From: Narthecium ossifragum
Lineage: Eukaryota > Streptophyta > Magnoliopsida > Dioscoreales > Nartheciaceae
Assembly (NCBI GenBank): GCA_963920575.1
Contig: OY986965.1
Span: 15,328,290-15,392,289, forward strand
Direction: 5' to 3'
Length of the DNA stretch: 64,000 bases
Both the position numbers and the translations under genes were made by a program. Below the pieces are notes generated by a model. That model saw only the letters and a program-made list of their open reading frames with translations. It ran no database searches and was not told where the DNA came from. This document shows positions 33,504 through 45,091 of the stretch, one piece after another (the stretch's first letter is position 1; every line of letters starts with the position of its first letter).

Positions 33504-34374
33504 AATCCTATGCTGAAGCAGTGCACTAACTTGCTCTGTTAAGAATTTTGTTTTCTTGACATGATGATGTCTCTTCATAGTACATAAATTTTTAATCATT
33601 GTGGCATAGTTAGGCACTTGCTTAATAACATTCAGAAGAAGGAGGTTTACCTTAACTTGCCGAAGTTGTTCCAAGATCTCGTTGTTGGGCTCCATAGTAG
33701 ATTTTAATGCATGAGGGAAAGGGACACGTACCTTAAACTCGCCTGGCATGGGGCCGGCTGGATGATCGGCCTTTGCAGGGTTCTCCTAAATTCGGTCCTC
33801 TCCCTCCGCACAAGTCGGAAATTTGCTGGCTCCCTTGAAGGACTTATTGTTGTTTTTTCTACTTCTTGTAGTCACAGCGTTCATCTCCTTCATGTTGGTT
33901 TGCTCAGCACTGGATACCTGCGTCTGTTGGGGATGAGCTGGGAACTTCCATCGTTCGTGCACGCTCAATGAGTTGATCAGCTTCGTGATCTGGTTTTTAA
34001 TCTCTTGAATATCCTCCTTTCTTTCCATGGATTCATGCACAATCATAAATTTCAGTCCTGCAAACTGTTAGTAAATGTAGGTCTAGGAAAACCATATGCA
34101 AGGAGGGTTAGAAAAAGACTTATTGGGTGGTTGTTGATGATGCTCGTTGCTTTGTGGAGCGTTTGACTTCTAGCTGAAATTTGGATGTTCTCGCTACCCT
34201 GGATTATGTCTCTGAATAAGGAATGTACGGCCTCCTGAATGCGCCCATGGCGTTGCAATGTTAATCGTACATGCCTCTCATCTCAGCATAGGTGGGGCGA
34301 TCATCAATTTGGTGATCCACACCCAGACAGATCACACAAAGCCCAGTTGGCTTTCGAGGTTCGTTGTATGTAGA
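33504..34374 (-). pseudogene. H1 gag C-terminal region
   Basis: Minus-strand pieces in several frames: ITKLINSLSVHERWKFPAHP and VTTRSRKN (34046-33786), then VRVPFPHALK and VNLLLLNVIKQVPNYATMIK (33749-33504). The end FLTEQVSALLQ leads toward protease, which continues at 16068 beyond the insertion. These phrases are characteristic of the Athila gag-protease junction. The zinc-knuckle portion is not clearly seen, and stops separate the pieces. Confidence 0.7.
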
Positions 34375-36755
34375 TGTCGCACCCCGACCCGCGAAGGCCC
34401 AACCAGGCGAGCGACGCGAACCAAAACCTAACTAATTGCGGAAAATTTTGACGAGGGGTTCCCTCTAATCTACTGGTCTCCCTAAACAATTCATAAGCAC
34501 CCTTAATATAACAGTAATCAACAACCTCAAAAGATATAATATAATATTCAAATCTTCAATAGGGTTTACATTAATATACATCACACTCCCATAGGAGGCT
34601 ATCTAACAAGAAGGTAAATAGACGATCATCGCTCCTCAAGCACCGCCAGACGACGCCGCGTCACCAAACACCTGCCCAGTAGGGGCCACCGAAGAAGAGC
34701 TAACGCCTGCACCTACAAAACGCAGCCCGGGAAGGAGTGAGCACTAAACTCAGTAGGGTTCTACACTACGACCCACAGAAAGGAGGGAACACAACAGTGT
34801 CGCCCCCATGCAAGGTCTGGGTGTACACAGGGGTCGCATAACCTAGAAGAACTAGTCATATGATGGGTCACGCTCATGATCTTCCAGAAGAACGTCACAT
34901 GACGGGTCACGCTCATGATCTTCTAGAAGAACTGGTCACATGATGGGTCACGCTCAGTAAGCAGAAAAACAACACTGCTGACTGACAAGCAGGTAATAGG
35001 CACTGCTAGCAGGAAACGGCACCGCTGAGTAGGCACACCCTCTACTCAAGAGTCGTTATAACTGGTCAGCTACACCTCAGAACCGGCTCGAGGCCGACAC
35101 GACATCTAAATCATCGATCAATATGTATTCAAGTCATCTAAGCCTATCATCGATATCGACTGAATACTACAATCAAACTTGGACCTTGCATCCGCCACGG
35201 TCCTAGAGCTAAATCCAAGCTACCCGAAAGCCTCGGATCGGCGATCAACCCATGGCCCACATCCTATCCTAATGCATCTAATGCACAATAGAATGCATGC
35301 TATGATCATACGCAGGTAAGAGGTAAACATGCAACAGTATGATAAAGAAAACATACACATGTCCAACTGGATCGCTGCAGCGATGCTACCTACCGCTGCC
35401 AGCCAATCCGCCGCGGGTCCCGGCATTACGACGGTACCGTGACCGTCAACCGCTGACTCCTGCAACGGGATGCAACCCTGTAAACTAGTTTGAAAATATA
35501 ATATAATATTATATGTTCTGAACATATAATATTATTAAAAACACCAAGATCTTCTAATTAGGGGCTAAGTGATCTCATTGATCCAAAGTCCAAACGACGT
35601 TGGATTCGAGATCCAACCTAGACACCCGCAGATAAACATGTTGGAATCAACATATTCAAAACCGGGAAACATCCGACGGCTAGATTACCCAGAAAACACT
35701 AATCAAAATCACTAATCTCACTAATTACCTTTAATTGCTGCAACGCCGCCCATCCGTAGGAAAATCATAACACATCATTGAAAACTCGGTAAATTATCAA
35801 ACTGGTTGGGTCTGAGAGTAGACTCAAAGATCTACAACTCTCATGTTCATCACAAATCAAGATCATGCATGTACAGACCGAAAAATACATCGTAAACATG
35901 TTGTTCTTCAAGAACAGAGAAACTGAAAAAATATGAGTTTAAACATGCTAAAAACCTACTAAACTCTCAATCAAAACTTATGAAACTTACAACAAAAATT
36001 AATCCAAGCAACAGGAACACAACAACAGCAAGAACAGCTAGAGCTACCGGCTAGATTAAGAGAAAAACCCTAAACCAACTCAAGTAGGTAGAAACCTACC
36101 GGAAACATAAACTTTAGCTGATCCCCGCCGTCCGAGCACCAAACCAGCTTCCAACCAAGCCAAGGATCTTCCTCTCGCTGTCATGAATCCAACGAGCCTT
36201 CAAGCACTCCAAAAGATCGTTGGAGGAGGGAGAACAGAGGTGAAGAAGGAGAAGGGAAGCAAATCGGAAAATCAGGGGAAGTCTCGAGCTACTTATAGGC
36301 TCAAGTCCGATCGATCGGTCCAGGGACCGATCGGTCGGACTGGGCCGGGTTAAGTCGATTCGCGTCCTTATCCGGACACATCGGCCACACCGACCACCGA
36401 CACAAGTCCGATTGGGGAGCGATCGATCGCAAACTAGTCCGACCGGTCGCTCCCAGGAGCGACCAATCGCACACGGGCTGCCAGCTGCCCTAAACACAGG
36501 CTTCTGCGCGCCCGAGCTTGGATCTTTCGATCCCAAGCCCGCCTAGGGTTCTAGCAAACACATAAATCAAACATAGAGGTTTTGTGTGCACCATGCGGGT
36601 CTGAAACAAACCGACAATACGCAATTTACCAAATTGCCCTTGCGATCCAAGAAACAATACGATCCACTGGATCGCGCACTCGACGTAAAACAAGCTAACG
36701 AGCCACGGGCTCGACCCAGGCGGTCTACCCAAGATTAGAGGGACAGGTTCTCACA
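34375..36755 (-). repeat. Family E' solo LTR
   Basis: Plus-strand ends TGTCGCACCCCGACCC and GGACAGGTTCTCACA. The Athila H1 gag is recognisable on both sides. Flanking bases GTAGA (34370-34374) and GGAGA (36756-36760) differ at one position, acceptable for an old TSD. It carries the reverse of the TTTTGCAGGTGCAGGCG block (34704-34720, one change), an AT palindrome region (about 35495-35535) and GATCGATC-type palindromes (36300-36480). It is a subfamily of E, 2381 bp. Confidence 0.82.
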
Positions 36756-37048
36756 GGAGAGGTCCTGGCAGCCTTCATATCTTTGGTTTTTAGTAGCTCC
36801 AGCTCCCTTGTCAGGCTCTCCACTTTACCCTTGAGTGCATCTTGCTTGCGTAGCTGATATATTCCTCCACCCTGTTGCAGTGATAATGATCTGACTTTGC
36901 TGGTACTATATGTTGCTCTTGGCCCAGTCCATGTATGAGCTTTCTTTGCAAGCTCTGTCAAATACTCAATAGCTGCATCAGGATCTTTTTGCAAAAAAAT
37001 TCACCATTACACATCATTTCAACAAATTAGCGTTCTCTAACAGTTAAT
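36756..37048 (-). pseudogene. H1 gag middle fragment
   Basis: The minus strand encodes DPDAAIEYLTELAKKAHTW, then GGGIYQLRKQDALKGKVESL and a leucine/lysine-rich helical stretch (LTRELELLKTKDMK). This is the part of Athila gag after the capsid domain. It breaks at the E' LTR on one side and reads into noncoding sequence before the Athila solo LTR on the other. Confidence 0.7.
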
Positions 37049-38494
37049 TGATGAGTCGCTAAATATTCGTAATTAGACCCCTTAATTTACCTTTGTTAGG
37101 CCTAGAGTGTTTGTATTTGATAGTTTGTTAGTTGATTTCAGGTTTAATCATGCTTTGAGAAAAAATGCAAGAAATTCGGTTAATATGCTGAAATACACTG
37201 CTCTGTCGACTGTTAGCACAATATTCACCAGAAATTATCCTTATGTCGAAATATTCTGAAATTTGAATGAAATCTGGAGCACATCAAGACGTACAACTTT
37301 CATGTTGGACACTTTCAGAGATTCCTGATGGATTGATAGCAGTTTCGAAGAAGATGAAGATATTTAGCTACTGGAAGACTGGTCCGTCGACGCCCGGGAG
37401 AATATTCACCAAATATTCTAGATAAGTCCAAATATTGCAAACTCTTCGGAAGAGGACAGAGAACTTCCAGATCTATATCTTTTGTGTTGGACTCATTCTC
37501 AAATTTCGAACCGGTTGAGCCCGGTCATGACCAGAAGAGTCAGTCAGAATTAAACTAGGAATTCCGAGTTGCACTAGAGGTCCAACTCAACTTAGCCATA
37601 ACCCTAATTCCGGGATTAAGGGTTTTTATTATAAAAAGGGGTTATTCCAGCAAAACCTCTCATCTTTTTGACAATCTTTGGAGGAGGAAGAAGAAGACGG
37701 AGAGGATGTGGATGGTGACAGCTTCCTATTCCAACCCGATGGCTTTCATCCAAAAGATGAGTTGCTAATTCTTATACTTAGGATTATTCATGAAACCCTA
37801 ATGTAGTTTTCTATCTTCTTTGGTTTAAATGTTGTAATCTTCTCAAGACATGATCCTATGAATTTGCTTTTTATTGTTAATAGAGTTGAGGGAACAGAGT
37901 TCCTTGACGTATTTTCAGTCCTACATGATTTCTGTGATTGATTGTAGAGATTCATAGGATGGTTTTCATGTGGTTTTTGGTTTACCTTTGAGATAGTCTA
38001 TGCTATGTGAAGATAAGTCATGCTAAGGTCATTAGGAGTAGAATAATTTAATGTAATCGTAGGACCAAAGATGATTTATGCTAAACAAAGATAGATTATG
38101 CCGTTGGAAACATAAACCTTATTTTAGGGATTCATGTAAGCTTAAGAAGCTGTGGATTCATAATGTTTAGAGAAGGGAACAAGAGGGTAACTAGAGAAGA
38201 TTGAAGGTGAAACTAGGGCGGATTGAGTAATTCTTAAGTCACTTATCCATTAATTCAAATTGATCAACATTTTATTTCTTTTCTTTATTAGTTTAGATAA
38301 CTCTATCCTATCTTTGATCCTTTTGCTTAGTTTTAGGGTTTTGAGAATTGATTTCAGTTTCCAACGTTTTCCCTGTGGATCGACTCCCGACTTCACCGCT
38401 ATATCTACCTAGTAGTTTAGTGATTGATTAAGGATTATAAATTTATATTTGATTGAGTTTGCAACGTTTTAACGACAACGTTTGCGAGCGATCA
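37049..38494 (+). repeat. Athila-family solo LTR (TSD TTAAT)
   Basis: TGATGAGTCG...GCGAGCGATCA, 1446 bp, flanked by TTAAT at 37044-37048 and 38495-38499. Clearly homologous to the H2 5' LTR (38926-40255). H1 gag continues on both sides, so it inserted into H1. Confidence 0.88.
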
Positions 38495-38925
38495 TTAATC
38501 CATCGTAAAAATAACTAACAAGACGCGAACTCCCATATTCGTGGTGAGTACACAAGTTCAACATGTCTTTATACCGTTCCCACACCTGATACAGAGTCTC
38601 ACTATCCTTTTGTGCGGAGGTCGAGATCTGTCTCTTAAGTGCATTGGTCTTGTGCTGTGGAAAGTACTTGTTGAAAAACATCTGTGTCATTTCAGCCCAA
38701 AATCCTACCGATCGTGGTCTCAAAGAATATAACCAACTCTTCGCTCTATCTTTCAGTGAGAACGGGAAGAACTTAACTTGGATCATGTCTAGTGTGTCTG
38801 GTTGGCCATGAAAGGTCGCTACTACTTTTTCAAACTCCATAATATGCACATATGGATTTTCATTTTCCAACCCGTGAAATGTAGGAAGCAACTGAATCAT
38901 GCCAGGTTTAAAGTCTACATCTGCT
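38495..38925 (-). pseudogene. H1 gag capsid region
   Basis: Minus-strand frame 38925-38469: DVDFKPGMIQLLPTFHG, NPYVHIMEFEKVVATFHG, FFPFSLKDRAKSWLYSL, NKYFPQHKTNALKRQIS, ESETLYQVWERYKDML-like text and LVSYFYDGL. This is a well-preserved Athila/OTA-type capsid domain of about 140 residues. The codons beyond 38925 come from the H2 LTR and are not gag. H2 is inserted in its N-terminal part. Confidence 0.82.
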
Positions 38926-40255
38926 TGATGAGTCACTAAATATTCATACTTAAACCCCATAATTTACCTTTGTTAGCCCAAGAGTGTTTATATTTGATAG
39001 TTTGTTAGTTGATTTCAGGTTTAATGAAGATTCAAGTTAGAAATTACAGAAACACGTTAATATGCTGAAAATACACTGCTTCGTCGACTGTCATGATAAT
39101 ATTCGCCAGATATTATTCATAATTCAAAATATTCTGAAATTTGGAGGACATCTAGAGTACATCAATAAGTACAACTTTGATGTTGGACACTTTGCGATAT
39201 TCTTGACAGATTGATACCAGTTTGGATGACTATGAAGATAAACAGATGCTGGGAAACTGGTCCTTCGACGTTCAGGAGAATATTCTCCAAATATTCCAGA
39301 TAAGTCTGAATATTATCAACTCTTCGGAATTTACATCTTTCATGTTGGACTTGTTTTCCAATTCCGGTTTGATTGGACCCAATTGCGACAGGAATAGACT
39401 GCCAGGAATTAATCCAGGGAATCCGAGTTGTAGTAGGAGTCCAACTTAGCCATAAGCCTAATTCAAGGAGTACAACTATAAGAGGGTGTATGCTGGCCAA
39501 AAATTGGAGGTTCCCATAGAGACAAAATAGAATATTAGGGGACCTGAAGAAGATGGAGCTGCAGCGTGAATCCCAATCGTTCTTCATCGAATCTATGGCT
39601 TCTATCTCTAAGATGAATAGCTAAATTTTATACTAGGGTTCTCATGAAGCTTTAGTGTACCTTTTCTGTATTTTTCTAGTTTGATACTTGTATTTCTTTC
39701 TGGACGTAATCTTATAGATATGGATTTATTGCTAATAGAGTTGAGGGAACAGAGTTCCTTGACGTACTTTTAGTTCTACCTGATTTCGGTGATTGATGGT
39801 AGAGATCTATATGATAGTTTTCATGTGGTTTGTGAATAACCGATGAGATATTTTATGGTTAGTGACGATAGGTTGTGCTAAGGTTACCCTGAAGATAATC
39901 TATAATGTCTAGATAAGAAAACAAAAGGATAACTAGAGAGTACAGGAAATGAAACTAAAGTGGCTTGAGTAATCCCTAGGTTTTTTCTCATTAATATATT
40001 TCAATCTTTTTACATTGCTTTCTTAACTAGTTTTAATTAATCAGTTTTCAAAATCGAAATCAATCCTTTTCGCTTTAGGTTTAGAGTTCTGAGATTTAAT
40101 TCTGATTTCTCCGTCGTAATCAATGTTTTTCCTGTGGTTCGATCCCGTATTTCATCACTATTCTACCCCATAGTTTAGTATTTTGAATAAGGGTTTATAA
40201 ATTCTATTTTTGATTGAGTTTGCATATGATTTAATGACACGTTTGCAAGCGATCA
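38926..40255 (+). repeat. 5' LTR of Athila H2
   Basis: TGATGAGTCACT...TTGCAAGCGATCA, 1330 bp, followed at once by the PBS. The start lies within H1 gag. Shares the GAGGGAACAGAGTTCCTTGACG block with the solo LTR at 37049-38494. Confidence 0.88.
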
Positions 40256-40260
40256 ATTTT

Positions 40261-40278
40261 TGGCACCATTGCCGGGGA
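40261..40278 (+). other. Primer-binding site of Athila H2
   Basis: TGGCACCATTGCCGGGGA, five bases after the LTR end. It resembles the PBS reported for Athila-type elements (TGGCGCCGTTGCCGGGGA). Confidence 0.8.
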
Positions 40279-40280
40279 AC

Positions 40281-40739
40281 TATTCTGATTTTCAATGGAG
40301 TATCGATTTAACTTTCTCTTAACTCGTTTTTTGAGCATAGTTAGATTTTTATTTTATAATTACTTGGATTTTACATTTTTTAGGATTTTTCTGATAATTT
40401 TCTAGAATGCTTGCAGCATTGGAACGATTTTGCCTTGAAGCAGACGGACGATCGACCACCACTTCGATCGTTGGATCGACCGTCGTGCTCTACGATAGTC
40501 TCAGTCGACCGTGACATCGACCGCCAAATTGACCATGAGGCTCTGACATCGACTATCACTTCTTCAAGTAAGGTTGCACAGTCCCACGATCGACTATCAG
40601 ATCGACCGTGGGATCGACCGCGAGCGCAGTCAGGTTAGTTTTCTTGATTCAAAACTTTTTGTTTCAATCGTTGTTTTTCGGATTTTCTCCTCTCCTCTGA
40701 ATATTCTATTTTCTTTTTCTCTTTTTGGTGTGATCTTGC
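40281..40739 (+). other. H2 leader with repeated GATCGACC motifs
   Basis: Untranslated leader between PBS and gag ATG. Bases about 40445-40625 hold many copies of ATCGACC, TCGACCGT and related words in a palindrome-like arrangement. Related sequence recurs at 58440-58690 near the element's other end. Confidence 0.7.
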
Positions 40740-42562
40740 ATGCAAGGCAGACGATCCCTAAATAATCCGTTGGAACCTTTGGATTTAGAAATAAAGGCCA
40801 CACTTCGAGCAGCTAGAACCTTAGAACAGAAATCTTTAAGTATTTACCGGGAAGCCATAAGTAACTTGCAATCTTTAATAGCTGAAAATGAGGAACATAT
40901 CATTGACCCTAATGCTAATATGGGTGGGGGTGGAAATAATAACAATAATAGGGAAGTCCCAATTAGGAATCACTTCCTACCTAGACCTTATGCCTACGCT
41001 TCTTGTATCAACCCACCTATCATCAATGCTACAAATTATGAGATTAAGCCTAACTGGATTACAGCTTTACCTTCTTTCTATGGGCGTGAGAATGAGGATC
41101 CCTATGGACACATTGCTAGCTTCCTTGAAATCCTTTCCATATTCAATCTTCAACATTTTAATGATGATGCCTTTAGACTCAAGCTTTTCCCTTTTTCTTT
41201 GAAAGACAAGGCTAAACATTGACTTCAAACCTTAGCTCCAAATTCGATTTCAACATGGGATCAACTTCAGGATACCTTCCTTAAGAAATATTTGCCTATC
41301 ATTAAAATGCAAAACTATCGAACCATGATTATTTCTTTTAAGCAACATGAAGATGAGATGTTTCATGAAGCTTGGGAAAGATTTAAGGATCTTCTTAGAG
41401 AGTGTCCCCATCATGAGGTATCTAAGTGGCAGTTAGCCCATTCATTTTATAATGGTCTTAATGATCATTATAGGACAATGGTCGAAGCCAGCTACGGGGG
41501 TGTTGTTCTTAAGTAAGCCATGAACTGCTCTTTGGAAAATGTATGACAACCTTGCTGCAAATTCACAACACAATGCCTCAGTTTATAGGAGTCGGTCTAC
41601 CACTGTTTGTAATTCTCGGGGAATTCATATAATTTCTGAATTCCAAAGTCTCTCCGCACAAATAGCCCTCATAAGTAAAGATTTAAATCAGTTGAAAACA
41701 GGTCAAACTCTTACTCAACAATTGCCTCACACTTCTTCCGAAACCTGTGCCCTTTGTCTTAACTCTGATCATTATATCATTGATTGTCACTTGGCTCCCA
41801 ATTTCCCTGACTTTGTTCAGGAACAAGCTAATGTAACTTATGATTTTTCCAAACGTCAGAACAATCATTATTCTGATACCTACAATTCAGGTTGGAGGAA
41901 TCATCCTAATTTTAGTTGGAAGCCACAACAATCAAGTAACTTTCAAGGACAAAACAATACATCCAATACTTCTACTTTCAAGTACCCACCCAAACCATCT
42001 GGAAATCCAAATCCTGGGTACCCTCCACATAATCTGCAAAATACACCTAAGCTTTCTCCTGTTGAACCATCTAATGAACCCACTTTGACTTCTATCATGT
42101 GTACACTTTTGGAGATGAAGGGTGATATCAATAGGGACATGTCATCTATGAAGAATGGTGATCTTCAAAGGTGATGTCTCCTTGTTGAAAAACAACTTAT
42201 CTTCAACGATTCAATCCGTATCACAATTAGAGAAACAAGTTGGGCAATTATTTAATAACATGGCTAAAAGAGAGGATGGACATTTACCAAGTCAATCTGC
42301 CACAAACCCGAGAGGCCAACACTATGTAGAAAGCCAAAACTTCGAGAGTGCCAAAGCCGTTGTGACTCTTAGAAGTGGCAAAATAGTAGATAATCAAATA
42401 GGTGAACCAGTCAGTCTGGACGATCAAACACCCGATCCGACGATCAATCATCCATCCCAAGATGATTATGATTTTTCACATGATACTTCCCATCTGATTC
42501 TAGAGAGCCTGATCCAGCTGAATATATTCATAAAGTGCCTTTTCCTGCAGCCCTTAAGATAA
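40740..42562 (+). pseudogene. H2 gag (Athila type), broken
   Basis: The ATG at 40740 opens MQGRRSLNNPLEPLDLEIK. The capsid domain runs from about 41040 (KPNWITALPSFYGRENEDP, LKLFPFSLKDKAKH) with a TGA at 41220-41222 where tryptophan is usual, then continues in the same frame (LKKYLPIIKMQNY, WERFKDLLRECPHHE) to TAA 41514-41516. A frameshift follows. A CX2CX4HX4C knuckle CALCLNSDHYIIDC is at 41746-41787, then an asparagine/proline-rich tail. Another frameshift near 42165 leads to LEKQVGQLFNNMAKREDG and VTLRSGK. Order is that of a normal Athila gag. At least two stops and two frame changes make it non-functional as one protein. Confidence 0.82.
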
Positions 42563-43510
42563 ACGTACCTTTGCTTGATGCCATTAGACAGATTCCTTCT
42601 TATGCCAAGTTTCTTAAGGATCTACGTACCCATAAACGCCAGGCTAAATCCAAAGTGTCGAAAAAGATTTTTCTCACTGAGGAGGTTAGTTAAATTTTTA
42701 AACATGATATACCTCCCAAACTAAAAGATCATGGTACCTATTATCCTAAGGAGACGCCGGTAATTTTACAATTAGCGGACATATCTATTAAAACATCGAG
42801 AGGTATCTTAGAGGATGTTTTAGTTAAAGTGGATAATTTCTTCTTTCCCGTCGACTTTGTTGTCATGGATATGGAACCTGTTCTCCACTGTAAAAATACC
42901 GTACCTATTATCTTAGGATGTCCCTTTTTTGCTACAACAAATGCATGCATAAACTGTCAAATTGGTGTTATGGATGTTTCTTTTAGACATAAGGCATGTT
43001 AAATTGAATATTTTTAACACTGCATGTTTGCCTGAGTAGGAAGATGAATGTTATAATGTTTATATTTTGACTGAATGTATTGATGATAGATCGCATGCCA
43101 TGATTTCTGATGAATTCTCTGATTTTTTGCTCGATTATGACTCTGATAAGGATGATGATGTTAATTTAGAAATTACACAATCGAAATATAACATTGACAC
43201 ACAAATCAGATTTACCGGCCGATCAGTCAGAAGAACGATCAATCGGTCATGACACAGTGAAAATTGAAACTGTTTCTTGGATGGTTGAACCCCTTCGACC
43301 GCTCTCTTCTACTCCTGCACCTTCTTCACTGGAGCACCACCTGATTTAGAATTAAAACCACTGCCTAAAACTTTAAAATATGTTTTTCTAGGATCAGATT
43401 CCTCTCTTCCTGTTATCATCTCTTCTTCACTTTCAAACGATCAGGAGAGCCAACTTTATAAAGGTTCTGAAACAACATATAGGAAAGCCATAGGTTGGTC
43501 AGTCGCTGAT
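42563..43510 (+). pseudogene. H2 protease remnant and linker
   Basis: Recognisable text: LLDAIRQIPSYAKFLKDL (about 42575-42625), PPKLKDHGTYY, then ILQLADISIKTSRGILEDV and VPIILGCPFFATTNACIN (about 42760-42960). The segment carrying the catalytic DLGASVNLMP, present in H1, is missing between GTYY and ILQLAD. The protease therefore has its active site deleted. The linker 43010-43510 has scattered frames and one more GATCAGTC/GATCAATCGGTC cluster near 43210-43250. Confidence 0.72.
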
Positions 43511-45091
43511 TTGAAAGGTATTGACCTTTTGATTTGCATGCATAAGATTCATCTCGATGATGAATCTAAAACAGTTAGGGAAATGCAACGCCGCCTTAAT
43601 CCTAATATGAAAGAGGTGGTGAAGAAAGAGGTATTGAAACTTTTAGATGCTAGCATTATCTACCCAATTTTTGATAGCCAGTGGGTCAGCCATACACAAG
43701 TAGTTCCTAAGAAATCCAGCTTAACAGTGATAGAAAATGAGAACAATGATAAGATCCCAATTAGCCAGACCACGGGATGGCGTGTTTGCATTGATTATAG
43801 GAAACTAAATGCTTTGACTAGAAAAGATCACTTCCCTCTTCCTTTCATTGATCAAATCTTAGAAAGACTTTCCGGCCAAAGTTATTATTGTTTTCTAGAT
43901 CGATATTCAGGGTATAACCAAGTTGCAATCGATCCTCAAGATCAAGAGAAGACTACTTTTACTTGCCCCTTTGGTACTTTTGCTTACCATAGGATGCCTT
44001 TTGGTCTTTGTAATGCACCTGCGACTTTTCAAAGGTGTATGATGGCCATCTTCTCTGAAATGATTGATAAATTCTTAGAAGTCTTCATGGATGATTTTTC
44101 TGTGTTTGGATATTCTTTTGAATCATGTTTAAACAACCTGTCTAATGTTTTAGATTGTTGCATTGAAACAAATTTAGTTCTCAGTTGAGAAAAGAGTTAT
44201 TTTATAGTTTAAGAATGAATTGTTTTAGGTCACATTGTTTCAAAACCATACATAGAGGTTGATAGGACTAAAGTTAAATTAATTGCCAAATTACCTCCAC
44301 CTTCATATGTGCGCCATATTCGTTCTTTTCTAGGTCATGCTGGATTCTACCGTCGATTCATCAAAGATTATTTTCTAAAATTTCACGACCCTTGCCAAGG
44401 ATGTCTCTTTTGTCTTCAATGATACATGTTTGACTGCTTTTAAGACCATTTGTGCTTTATTGTCTACCGCACCAATAGGTCATGCACCTCATTATTCTCT
44501 ACCTTTTGAACTGATATGCGATGCTTCTGACTCTTCCATAGGAGCTATTTTAGGACAATGAGTAAACAAAATCCCACATGTGATTTATTATCCTACTACG
44601 AGCCTCTCTGAAGTCTCAATTGAAGTATACCACTACTGAGAAGGAATTATTAGCCGTAATATTTGCATTGGAAAAGTTTCGTGCTTACGTCCTAGGTTCC
44701 AAAATCCTTATCTACACTGATCATTCTGCCTTGCGATATCTTTTAGTTAAAAAGGATGCCAAACCTAGACTGATTCGATGGATCTTGCTTTTGCAAGAAT
44801 TTGATCTAGAAACTAGAGATAAGAAAGGCTCAGAAAATGTAGTTGCTGATTACTTGTCTCGGCTTCCTTTGGAACATATTCTTGATAACACTCATGTTAA
44901 TACTTTCTTTCCAGACGTACATCTCTTCCCGACTCATGGTCTAAAAATGCTAAAGATAGGTTCTTTTCTCAAATTGAATTTTATATATGGGAAGACCAAG
45001 AATTGTTTAAGCATTGCTCTGATCAAGTAATTAGACGATGTGTGTCTGAGTCAGAAGTTCATGACATTCTTACTTTCTGTCATACACATGC
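43511..45091 (+). pseudogene. H2 reverse transcriptase and RNase H, left copy
   Basis: The open stretch 43511-44188 has QRRLNPNMKEVVKKEVLKLL, WRVCIDYRKLNALTRKDHFP, MPFGLCNAPATFQRCM and the catalytic FMDD (about 44087-44098). TGA interrupts at 44186-44188, and more stops and indels occur to about 44620. RNase H text follows: [47 protein letters not shown] (44620-44870). Beyond 44930 about 64 bases present in the right copy are missing. It ends at the C solo LTR insertion. The catalytic aspartates are intact but the gene is not. Confidence 0.8.

Larger units (their letters stand above)
12670..38925 (-). mobile_element. Athila-lineage retrotransposon H1, heavily interrupted
   Basis: Reading right to left: gag (38925-38495, 37048-36756, 34374-33504), protease (16068-15254), reverse transcriptase and RNase H (15200-13915), integrase (13650-12670). 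Domain wording (DLxASVNLMP, YMDD, WGIDFMGxFP) is typical of Athila. Three independent insertions split it: a B solo LTR holding the E and D elements, an E' solo LTR and an Athila solo LTR. Neither of its own LTRs is in the window. The old D-like LTR abuts its 3' side and the Athila H2 element was inserted in its gag. Confidence 0.85.
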
